Position numbers and translations under genes: made by a program | Origin: Janthinobacterium lividum PAMC 25724 | GTDB taxonomy: Bacteria; Pseudomonadota; Gammaproteobacteria; Burkholderiales; Burkholderiaceae_D | Direction of reading: 5' to 3' | DNA length: 64,000 bases | Assembly (NCBI GenBank): GCA_000242815.2 | Contig: AHHB01000040.1 | Span: forward strand, 62,001-126,000 | Notes under the pieces: generated by a model | The model's database searches: none | The model's input: only the letters and a program-made list of their open reading frames with translations | Told to the model about the DNA's origin: nothing | Shown here: in pieces, positions 54,335 to 62,073 of the stretch | Layout of the letters: every line of letters starts with the position of its first letter | Numbering within the stretch: position 1 is the first letter of the stretch

Positions 54335-56119
54335 TCAGCGCTTGCGCGGTGGCGGCAAATCCGTGCACACGCCTTCGTACACTTCAGCGGCCATACCGAT
54401 CGACTCGCCCAGCGTCGGGTGCGGGTGGATGGTCTTGCCGATGTCGGTGCCATCGCAGCCCATCTCGATGGCCAGTGCGATTTCACCAATCATGTCGCCC
54501 GCATGCGTGCCAACGATGGTGCCGCCGATGATGCGATGCGTTTCTGCGTCGAACAGCAACTTGGTAAAGCCTTCTGCGCGGCCATTGGCCACGGCGCGAC
54601 CCGAGGCGGCCCACGGGAAGTGGCCCTTCTCGACCTTGATGCCCTTGGCTTTCGCTTCGTCTTCCGTGATGCCGGCCCATGCCACTTCCGGGTCGGTGTA
54701 GGCGACCGACGGGATCACCTTGACATCGAAATGCGACTTCTGGCCGGCGGCAGCTTCCGCCGCCACGTGGGCTTCATGCACGGCCTTGTGCGCCAGCATC
54801 GGCTGGCCGACCAGGTCGCCGATGGCGAAGATATTGGGCACGTTGGTGCGCATCTGGCTGTCGACGTTGATGAAACCACGCTCCGTCACTTGCACGCCGG
54901 CCTTGTCGGCGGCCAGCTTCTTGCCGTTCGGGCTGCGGCCCACGGCGACGAGCACGAGGTCGTAGATTTGCGGCGCTGGCGCAGTAGCACCCGCTTCTGC
55001 CGCTTCGAACGTGACCTTGATACCTTCCGGCAACGCCTCGACGGCGACCGTCTTGGTCTTGGTCATGATGTTGTCGAAGCGCTTCTCGTTGAACTTCTGC
55101 CACACCTTGACGGCATCGCGGTCCGCGCCCTGCATCAGGCCATCCATCATTTCGACCACGTCGATGCGCGCGCCAAACGTGGAGTACACAGTCGCCATTT
55201 CCAGGCCGATGATGCCGCCGCCGATGACCAGCATGCGTTTCGGGATCTGGCGCAATTCCAGCGCACCCGTCGAATCGACGATGCGCGGGTCTTCCGGCAC
55301 GAAAGGCAGCTTTACCACGGACGAACCGGCGGCGATGATGGCTTGCTTGAACTGCACGACCTTTTTCGAGCCGTCGGCTGCCGTCACTTCGATGTGGTTG
55401 GCGCTGAGGAACTGGCCCACGCCCGTCACCACTTGCGTCTTGCGCGCCTTGGCCATGCCGGCCAGGCCGCCCGTCATGTTCGAGATGACGCCTTCCTTGT
55501 ACTTGCGTACCTGGTCGATATCGATCGTCGGCTTGGCAAACGTCACGCCCGTGTTGGACATATGCGCCGTCTCATCGATGACGGAAGCGACATGCAGCAA
55601 CGCCTTCGACGGGATGCAGCCCACGTTCAGGCACACGCCGCCCAGGGTGGCGTAGCGCTCGACGATGACGGTCGACAGGCCCAGGTCGGCCGCGCGAAAG
55701 GCCGCCGAATAACCGCCAGGACCACCGCCAAGCACCATCATGTCGATATCGATATCGACCTGGCCGCTGTAATTGCCGGCCGGGATGGCGGCGGCGGCTG
55801 GTGCGGATGGTGCGGCTGGTGCGGCTGGTGCAGCAGCTACTGCCGCTGGAGCCGGCGCCGGTGCGGCAACTGCCGCGCCTTGCGTCGCCTCTACCACCAG
55901 CAAGGCGCTGCCTTCGGCAATCTTGTCGCCGACCTTGACCTTGATTTCCTTGACGACGCCTGCGTGGGTCGACGGAATCTCCATGCTGGCCTTGTCCGAT
56001 TCGACCGTGATCAGCGACTGGTCCAGCTTGATGGTGTCGCCGACCTTGACCATCAGTTCGATCACTTCGACTTCCTTGAAGTCGCCGATATTCGGTACTT
56101 TTACCTCTACTGTGCTCAT
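54335..56119 (-). CDS. lpdA: Dihydrolipoyl dehydrogenase (E3) with N-terminal lipoyl domain
   Basis: 594 residues. It reoxidises dihydrolipoamide with NAD+ in the pyruvate dehydrogenase complex. The first 80 residues are a lipoyl domain with the modified Lys in ESDKASMEIP, then an Ala/Pro-rich linker, then the E3 flavoprotein. The FAD site reads GGGPGGYSAAFRAAD and the redox pair CLNVGC is near residue 165. The NAD site reads VIGGGIIGLEMATVY, and the dimer-interface His/Glu motif is HPHPTLGES. The start at 56119 has GGAGCG 6 bp upstream. An E3 with its own lipoyl domain is known in Neisseria and some betaproteobacteria. Third gene of aceE-aceF-lpdA. Confidence 0.96.
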   Translation of the reverse strand: MSTVEVKVPNIGDFKEVEVIELMVKVGDTIKLDQSLITVESDKASMEIPSTHAGVVKEIKVKVGDKIAEGSALLVVEATQGAAVAAPAPAPAAVAAAPAAPAAPSAPAAAAIPAGNYSGQVDIDIDMMVLGGGPGGYSAAFRAADLGLSTVIVERYATLGGVCLNVGCIPSKALLHVASVIDETAHMSNTGVTFAKPTIDIDQVRKYKEGVISNMTGGLAGMAKARKTQVVTGVGQFLSANHIEVTAADGSKKVVQFKQAIIAAGSSVVKLPFVPEDPRIVDSTGALELRQIPKRMLVIGGGIIGLEMATVYSTFGARIDVVEMMDGLMQGADRDAVKVWQKFNEKRFDNIMTKTKTVAVEALPEGIKVTFEAAEAGATAPAPQIYDLVLVAVGRSPNGKKLAADKAGVQVTERGFINVDSQMRTNVPNIFAIGDLVGQPMLAHKAVHEAHVAAEAAAGQKSHFDVKVIPSVAYTDPEVAWAGITEDEAKAKGIKVEKGHFPWAASGRAVANGRAEGFTKLLFDAETHRIIGGTIVGTHAGDMIGEIALAIEMGCDGTDIGKTIHPHPTLGESIGMAAEVYEGVCTDLPPPRKR

Positions 56120-56129
56120 GAATCGCTCC

Positions 56130-57812
56130 TTACAGCAGAATTTTGCGCATGTCGGCCAGGACTTCGCCGAGGTACACGGAGAATCGCGCGCCCATCGCGC
56201 CATCGACCACGCGGTGGTCGTAGGACAGCGAAGTGCCCATCATCAAACGTGGCTGGAAGGCCTTGCCATCCCATACCGGCTTGATCGAGGCTTTCGACAG
56301 CCCCAGAATCGCCACTTCCGGCGCATTCACGATAGGCGTAAAGTGCGTGCCACCGATGCCGCCCAGAGACGAAATGGTGAAGCTGGCGCCCTGCATGTCA
56401 GCCGGTTTCAGCTTGCCTTCGCGCGCCTGCAGCGACAATTCCGTCATTTCGCGGGCGATCTGCGAAACCGACTTCTGGTCCGCGCCCTTGATCACCGGCA
56501 CCACCAGGCCATTCGGCGTGTCGGCCGCGAAGCCGATGTTGTAGTACTGCTTAAGGATCAGGTTTTCGCCCTTGGCGTCCAAGGACGCGTTGAACGCGGG
56601 GAATTTCTTCAGTGCGGCAACCGAGGCCTTGATGACAAAAGCGAGCATGGTCAACTTGGCCGCATCCTTGTTCTTCGCATTGGCCGCGTTGGTATCGACA
56701 CGGAACGCTTCCAGGTCCGTCACGTCCGCTTCGTCGAATTGCGTGACGTGCGGGATCATGACCCAGTTGCGGTGCAAATTCGGACCCGAGATTTTCTTGA
56801 TGCGCGACAGCGGCAGCAATTCGGTCGTGCCGAACTTGCTGAAGTCCAGCGACGGCCATGGCAGCAAGTCCAGACCCACGCCCGAACCGGCCTTGGCGAC
56901 AGGGGCAGCATTGGCAGCACCTGGTGCGGCGACAGCGCCCGACATCACGCCCTTGACGAAGTTCTGCACGTCCTCCTGGGTAATGCGCCCTTTCGGACCG
57001 GAACCGCCCACGCGGGCCAGGTCCACGCCCAGTTCGCGCGCGAACTTGCGGATCGATGGCGACGCGTGCGCCAGTTTGCCGTTGACGGCAGGGGCTGAAG
57101 TAGCGGCAGGCGCGGCAGCAGGGGCAGCGGCTGGCGCCGAAGCAACGGCGGCGGTTGGCGCGGCGGCAGCTTGCGCGGCCGGTGCAGCAGCGGCGGCAGG
57201 GGCAGCAGCAGGAGCGGCAGCGCCACCGGTCGTTTCCACGACCAGCACCAGCGAACCCTTGGCAACCTTGTCGCCAACCTTGACTTTCAATTCTTTCACG
57301 ATACCGGCGTGGCTCGATGGAATTTCCATGCTCGCCTTGTCCGATTCGACCGTCAGCAGCGACTGATCGACCTTGATCGCGTCGCCCACCTTGACCATCA
57401 ATTCGATGACTTCGACTTCCTTGAAGTCGCCGATATCGGGCACGGTCACTTCGACCAGACCGCCGGCGGCTGGCGCAGGGACGGCGGCAGCTGTGGCGGC
57501 AGGTGCGGCTTCCGCAACTGGCGCGGCTGCCGGTGCAGGCGCAGCGGCGGCAGGCGCAGGCGCCGAGGCGTCGTCCGCCACTTCCAGCAGCAGCACCAGC
57601 GAACCTTCGGCGATCTTGTCGCCCACGTTGACTTTCAATTCCTTGACGACACCGGCGTGGCTCGATGGAATTTCCATGCTGGCCTTGTCCGATTCGACCG
57701 TGATCAGGGACTGGTCTAGCTTGACCGTGTCGCCTGGCTTGACCATCAGTTCAATGATCTCGACTTCCTTGAAATCGCCGATATCCGGGACTTTGACTTC
57801 CACAATGCTCAT
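56130..57812 (-). CDS. aceF: Dihydrolipoamide acetyltransferase (E2) with two lipoyl domains
   Basis: 560 residues. It accepts the acetyl group from E1 on its lipoyl arms and passes it to CoA. Two lipoyl domains (about 1-75 and 118-195), each with ESDKASMEIPS, are joined by Ala/Pro-rich swinging linkers. The peripheral subunit-binding domain is near 265-300 (ASPSIRKFARELGVDLARV). The catalytic acetyltransferase core ends with H533 in SYDHRVVDGAMG. The start at 57812 is preferred because the lipoyl domain begins MSIVEVKVPDIGD. The longer in-frame reading from 57890 has no support. Confidence 0.96.
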   Translation of the reverse strand: MSIVEVKVPDIGDFKEVEIIELMVKPGDTVKLDQSLITVESDKASMEIPSSHAGVVKELKVNVGDKIAEGSLVLLLEVADDASAPAPAAAAPAPAAAPVAEAAPAATAAAVPAPAAGGLVEVTVPDIGDFKEVEVIELMVKVGDAIKVDQSLLTVESDKASMEIPSSHAGIVKELKVKVGDKVAKGSLVLVVETTGGAAAPAAAPAAAAAPAAQAAAAPTAAVASAPAAAPAAAPAATSAPAVNGKLAHASPSIRKFARELGVDLARVGGSGPKGRITQEDVQNFVKGVMSGAVAAPGAANAAPVAKAGSGVGLDLLPWPSLDFSKFGTTELLPLSRIKKISGPNLHRNWVMIPHVTQFDEADVTDLEAFRVDTNAANAKNKDAAKLTMLAFVIKASVAALKKFPAFNASLDAKGENLILKQYYNIGFAADTPNGLVVPVIKGADQKSVSQIAREMTELSLQAREGKLKPADMQGASFTISSLGGIGGTHFTPIVNAPEVAILGLSKASIKPVWDGKAFQPRLMMGTSLSYDHRVVDGAMGARFSVYLGEVLADMRKILL

Positions 57813-57906
57813 AGCTTGCTCCGTTATTTTATTTGTCAGATGGACCCGCACACACGCCAGGGCGGCACTTTCGCACCGCCCTGGCATCATCGGGTCCGCA
57901 CAACGA

Positions 57907-60603
57907 TTACTGGGTCACCGGATTCGGTTTGTTCGCATCGATGCCGTACTTGGCAATCGCCTGCTCCACCACCGACACGTCGATCTTGCCTTCGTCAGCC
58001 AGCGATTTGAGCGCGGCCACGGTAACATAATAACGGTTCACTTCGAAGAACTCGCGCAGCTTGGCGCGGCTGTCCGAACGGCCAAAGCCATCGGTGCCCA
58101 GCACTTTATAAGTGCGGCCCTTCGGCATGAAGGCGCGGATCTGTTCTGCAAACGCGCGCATGTAGTCGGTCGTGGCGACGATCGGGCCATCCGTGTCTTG
58201 CATCAGCGACGTCACGTACGGCACGCGCTGCTGTTTCGACGGGTTGACCATGTTCCAACGCTCGGCATCCTGGCCATCGCGGGCCACCAGAGTCAGCGAC
58301 GGTGCCGACCATACGTCCGCAGCCACGCCCCAGTCGTTTTGCAACAGTTCGGCAGCGAAGATCGATTCGCGCAAGATGGTGCCGCAGCCGATCAGTTGGA
58401 CGCGCAGCTTGGCGTCAGCCTGGCCTTCCTGCAGCTTGTACATGCCTTTCAGGATGCCTTCTTCCTGGCCTGGCTTGATGCCTGGCTGGGCGTAGTTCTC
58501 GTTCATGATCGTGATGTAGTAGAACACATCTTCCTGGTTGGCGATCATGCGGCGCAGGCCATCCTGGATGATGACGGCGACTTCATGGCTGAAGGTCGGA
58601 TCGTACGGCATGCAGGTCGGGATGGTCGCCGCGAAGATATGGCTGTGGCCATCTTCGTGCTGCAAGCCTTCGCCGTTCAGGGTCGTGCGGCCAGCCGTGC
58701 CGCCCATCAGGAAGCCGCGCGCGCGCATGTCGGCCGAAGCCCATACCTGGTCGCCGATGCGCTGGAAGCCGAACATCGAGTAGAAGGTATAGAACGGGAT
58801 CATGATGCGGTCGTTGGTCGAATACGACGTCGCGGCGGCAATCCACGAGCTCATGCCGCCCGCTTCGTTGATACCCTCTTGCAGGATCTGGCCAGCCTTG
58901 TCTTCGCGGTAGTACATGACCTGGTCCTTGTCGACCGGCTCGTACAACTGGCCTTTCGGGTTGTAGATGCCGATCTGGCGGAACAGGCCTTCCATGCCGA
59001 AGGTACGCGATTCATCGACCAGGATAGGCACCACGCGCTGGCCCAGGTTCGGGTCTTTCAGCAGGGTAGAAATGACGCGCACGAACGCTTGCGTGGTCGA
59101 GATTTCGCGGCCTTCCGGTGTTGCTTCCAGCACGTTCTTGAAGGCGTCCAGGCCAGGTACTGGCAGGGTTTCTTCCGACTTCTGGCGGCGCTGCGGCAGG
59201 TAGCCACCGAGGGCCTTGCGGCGCTCGTGCAGGTAGACCATTTCCGGCGCGTCGTCGGCAGGCTTGAAGAACGGGATATCGGCCAGCTTGTCGTCAGGAA
59301 TCGGCAGCGAGAAGCGGTCGCGCATTTCGCGGATCGCTTCGTCGTCGAGTTTTTTCGTCTGGTGCGCCGTGTTGCGCGCTTCGCCGGACTTGCCCATGCC
59401 ATAGCCCTTGATGGTTTTCACCAGCAGGACGGTCGGCTGGCCCTTGTGTTCCTGGGCAATCTTGAACGCTGCGTAGATCTTGTGCGGATCGTGGCCGCCA
59501 CGGGTCAGGCGCCAGATGTCGTCGTCCGTCATGTTGGCGACCATTTCTAGCAACTTCGGATGCTTGCCGAAGAAATGCTTGCGCACGTAGGCGCCATCCT
59601 TGGCCTTGTAGTTCTGGTATTCGCCGTCGACGGTTTCCATCATCACGCGCTGCAAGATGCCTTCCTTGTCTTGCGCCAGCAGGGCATCCCAGCCCGGACC
59701 CCAGATGACCTTGACGACGTTCCAGCCGGCGCCACGGAATTCGCCTTCGAGTTCCTGGATGATCTTGGTATTGCCGCGCACCGGGCCATCGAGGCGCTGC
59801 AGGTTGCAGTTGACCACGATGACCAGGTTGTCGAGCATGTCGCGTGCGGCCAGGCCGATCGCGCCCAGCGATTCCGGCTCGTCCATCTCGCCATCGCCGC
59901 AGAAGGCCCAGATCTTGCGGTTGTCGGTCTTGGCGATGCCGCGTGCGTGCAGGTATTTCAGGAAGCGCGCCTGGTAGATCGCCATGTGCGGGCCCAGGCC
60001 CATCGACACGGTCGGGAACTGCCAGAAGTCCGGCATCAATTTAGGATGCGGGTACGAAGACAGGCCCTTGCCGTCGACTTCCTTGCGGAAGTTCAGCATT
60101 TGCTCTTCCGTCAAACGGCCTTCGAGGAAGGCGCGCGCGTAGACGCCGGGCGAGGAGTGGCCCTGGATGTACAGCAGGTCGCCGCCGTGGTCGGCCGTTG
60201 GCGCGTGCCAGAAGTGGTTGAAACCGATGCCCAGCATGTTCGCCAGCGAAGCGAACGAGGACAAGTGGCCGCCGAGGTCGCCGTCGGCGCGGTTGGCCTT
60301 GACCACCATGGCCATGGCGTTCCAGCGCATCCACGAGCGCAGGCGCTCTTCGTATTCCAGGTTGCCTGGGCAGTGTGCTTCTTGTTTGGTGGGGATGGTA
60401 TTGACGTAGGCGGTGGTGCTGGAGAACGGGATTTGGGCGCCGCGGCGACGGGCCAGGTCGACCATGCGCTCCATCAGGTAATGCGCGCGTTCCGGACCTT
60501 CATTTTCCAGCACGGCTTCGAGCGCGTCCAGCCACTCCTTGGTTTCCTGCATATCCGGGTCGGTGCCGATCTGTGTCGTTACCTGATTCAGTTGAGCTGA
60601 CAT
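57907..60603 (-). CDS. aceE: Pyruvate dehydrogenase E1 component (homodimeric)
   Basis: 898 residues, the full length of the alpha2 E1 of proteobacteria. It decarboxylates pyruvate with thiamine diphosphate and acetylates lipoyl-E2. The TPP-binding motif GDGEMDEPES...VVNCN lies near residue 230-265. The catalytic loop and C-terminal regions are complete to NPVTQ. The ribosome binding site AAAGGAG is 9 bp before the ATG. First gene of aceE-aceF-lpdA, driven by the promoter at 60702-60730. Confidence 0.97.
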   Translation of the reverse strand: MSAQLNQVTTQIGTDPDMQETKEWLDALEAVLENEGPERAHYLMERMVDLARRRGAQIPFSSTTAYVNTIPTKQEAHCPGNLEYEERLRSWMRWNAMAMVVKANRADGDLGGHLSSFASLANMLGIGFNHFWHAPTADHGGDLLYIQGHSSPGVYARAFLEGRLTEEQMLNFRKEVDGKGLSSYPHPKLMPDFWQFPTVSMGLGPHMAIYQARFLKYLHARGIAKTDNRKIWAFCGDGEMDEPESLGAIGLAARDMLDNLVIVVNCNLQRLDGPVRGNTKIIQELEGEFRGAGWNVVKVIWGPGWDALLAQDKEGILQRVMMETVDGEYQNYKAKDGAYVRKHFFGKHPKLLEMVANMTDDDIWRLTRGGHDPHKIYAAFKIAQEHKGQPTVLLVKTIKGYGMGKSGEARNTAHQTKKLDDEAIREMRDRFSLPIPDDKLADIPFFKPADDAPEMVYLHERRKALGGYLPQRRQKSEETLPVPGLDAFKNVLEATPEGREISTTQAFVRVISTLLKDPNLGQRVVPILVDESRTFGMEGLFRQIGIYNPKGQLYEPVDKDQVMYYREDKAGQILQEGINEAGGMSSWIAAATSYSTNDRIMIPFYTFYSMFGFQRIGDQVWASADMRARGFLMGGTAGRTTLNGEGLQHEDGHSHIFAATIPTCMPYDPTFSHEVAVIIQDGLRRMIANQEDVFYYITIMNENYAQPGIKPGQEEGILKGMYKLQEGQADAKLRVQLIGCGTILRESIFAAELLQNDWGVAADVWSAPSLTLVARDGQDAERWNMVNPSKQQRVPYVTSLMQDTDGPIVATTDYMRAFAEQIRAFMPKGRTYKVLGTDGFGRSDSRAKLREFFEVNRYYVTVAALKSLADEGKIDVSVVEQAIAKYGIDANKPNPVTQ

Positions 60604-60701
60604 CTGTTGAGTCTCCTTTGTGAGCGCCCCACCCCGATTTTCCGGATCGCTGTCGGACGGTATTTCGCTGATTATTTACTATAACTTGGTTTAGTGAGAG
60701 G

Positions 60702-60730
60702 ATTCTAACAGCGTATTTACTATTTTTCAA
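60702..60730 (-). promoter_or_regulatory. Promoter of the pdh operon
   Basis: -35 TTGAAA (60730-60725), 17-bp spacer, -10 TAGAAT (60707-60702). The leader is about 90 nt. Confidence 0.75.
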
Positions 60731-60733
60731 ATT

Positions 60734-60755
60734 ACGATATAGCATTTCATATCGT
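60734..60755. promoter_or_regulatory. Dyad upstream of the pdh promoter
   Basis: ACGATAT (60734-60740), 8-bp spacer, ATATCGT (60749-60755), perfect 7-bp arms. A further inverted pair ATTTCATA (60744-60751) and TATGAAAT (60766-60773) overlaps. It abuts the -35 element, the usual place for an activator or a competitive repressor. Confidence 0.45.
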
Positions 60756-60870
60756 GAAATTACGCTATGAAATTTATGCTGCGCTGCCGCAAATTCTGCC
60801 CGGAAACCAGGATGCGCGCACCAGCAAACCAAATGAAAACCCCGGTCGTCCGCACAGGCATACCGGGCCA

Positions 60871-61020
60871 AGCGGGCCTGAAAAATGTCGAGGGCAAGGC
60901 GCGGCGACGCAGACAGTACGCCAGTACGGCAAGGAGCTGCGACACAGACAGTACGCCAGTACGGCAAGGAGCTGCAACGCCGCCATCGGCATTTTCTCAG
61001 GCTCGCGTCTTAGGCCCGCT
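60871..61020. repeat. Nested palindrome with tandem GTAC core
   Basis: Outer arms AGCGGGCCT (60871-60879) and AGGCCCGCT (61012-61020), and inside them GCCTGAAAAATG and CATTTTCTCAGGC. The centre carries two exact 30-bp copies beginning AGACAGTACGCCAGTACG at 60911-60940 and 60946-60975, 5 bp apart. A related GTAC core is at 17053-17131. Confidence 0.75.
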
Positions 61021-61116
61021 TTTTAAGCTAACGGCAATAGCGCCAAAAACGCCGGCCAGGGGCTGGCGGCTTTATAATCTGTGTTTTCCCTTTCACCAGC
61101 TCTCAGCCTCCCTACC

Positions 61117-61961
61117 ATGCCAGCACAACTGATCGACGGAATCGCCCTCTCCCAAAAACTGCGCAGCGAAATCGCCACGCGCGCCGCCGCCCTCACGGCC
61201 AAGGGCATCCAGCCCGGCCTGGCCGTGATCCTCGTCGGCGAAGACCCGGCCAGCCAGGTGTATGTCCGCAACAAGGTCAAGGCATGCGGCGACGTAGGTT
61301 TTCACTCGGTGCTGGAAAAATATGCAGCGGACCTGCCGGAAGCGGACTTGTTGGCGCGCATCGCCAGCCTCAACACCGATCCGGCCATCCACGGCATCCT
61401 CGTGCAAATGCCCTTGCCCAAGCACATCAACCCACACAAAGTCATCGAAGCGATCGCCACGACGAAAGACGTGGATGGTTATTCCGTCCTGAGCGCCGGC
61501 GAACTGATGACAGGCTTGCCAGGCTTCCGTCCGTGCACGCCCTATGGTTGCATGAAATTAATCGAAAGCACAGGCGTCGACCTGCGCGGCAAGCACGCCG
61601 TCGTCATCGGCCGCAGCAACACTGTCGGCAAGCCGATGGCCCTGCTGCTCTTGCAAGCGAACGCTACCGTCACCATCTGCCATAGTGCGACACCGGACCT
61701 CGGTCTGTACACGCGCCAGGCCGACGTGGTCGTGGCCGCCGTCGGGCGCCGCAATACCCTGACTGCCGACATGGTCAAGCCGGGCGCCATCGTCATCGAC
61801 GTGGGCATGAACCGTGAGATGACGGCAAGCTGTGCGGTGACGTCGATTTCGCCGGCATCAAGGAAGTAGCGTCGCACATCACGCCGGTACCGGGTGGCGT
61901 GGGGCCGATGACCATCACGATGTTGTTGATGAACACGGTCGAAGCGGCAGAACGTATTTAA
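61117..61961 (+). pseudogene. folD: Methylenetetrahydrofolate dehydrogenase/cyclohydrolase, one frameshift
   Basis: FolD makes and hydrolyses 5,10-methenyl-THF. The frame from ATG 61117 ([20 protein letters not shown]) runs to GMNRE, then wrongly to MTASCAVTS and a stop at 61869. Restoring one base near 61814-61817 gives [20 protein letters not shown], then the closing signature [19 protein letters not shown] and the stop at 61959-61961. The restored product is about 281 residues. The catalytic lysine ([12 protein letters not shown]), Gln/Asp residues ([16 protein letters not shown]) and the NADP segment ([13 protein letters not shown]) are all intact. An essential gene broken at a single base is most simply a base-call error. 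Confidence 0.9.
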
Positions 61962-62037
61962 TAGAGGAGCACCTGAGAAAATGCCCGTGGCGGCCTTGCA
62001 GTGTCTCGCCAGGAACGTTTTTCAGGCGCTCTAGCAT

Positions 62038-62058
62038 GCAGGCGGCGTTGCCGCCTGC
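62038..62058 (+). promoter_or_regulatory. Perfect hairpin in the prlC leader
   Basis: GCAGGCGGC-GTT-GCCGCCTGC, 9-bp perfect stem, ending 15 bp before the prlC ATG. No T tract, so it is not an ordinary terminator. It may regulate translation or protect the mRNA 5' end. Confidence 0.5.
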
Positions 62059-62073
62059 AGATATAAAGACAGA

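Larger units (their letters stand above)
60604..61116. other. Intergenic region between aceE and folD
   Basis: No gene. Next to aceE it carries a strong minus-strand promoter (60702-60730) and a dyad (60734-60755). The rest is the large nested palindrome at 60871-61020 and a TATAAT (61073-61078) that may serve folD. Short ORFs in this stretch are repeats. Confidence 0.6.

Noticed and set aside
60754..61132. Several short ORFs between aceE and folD
   Set aside because: They are translations of the tandem GTAC repeat and nested palindrome.
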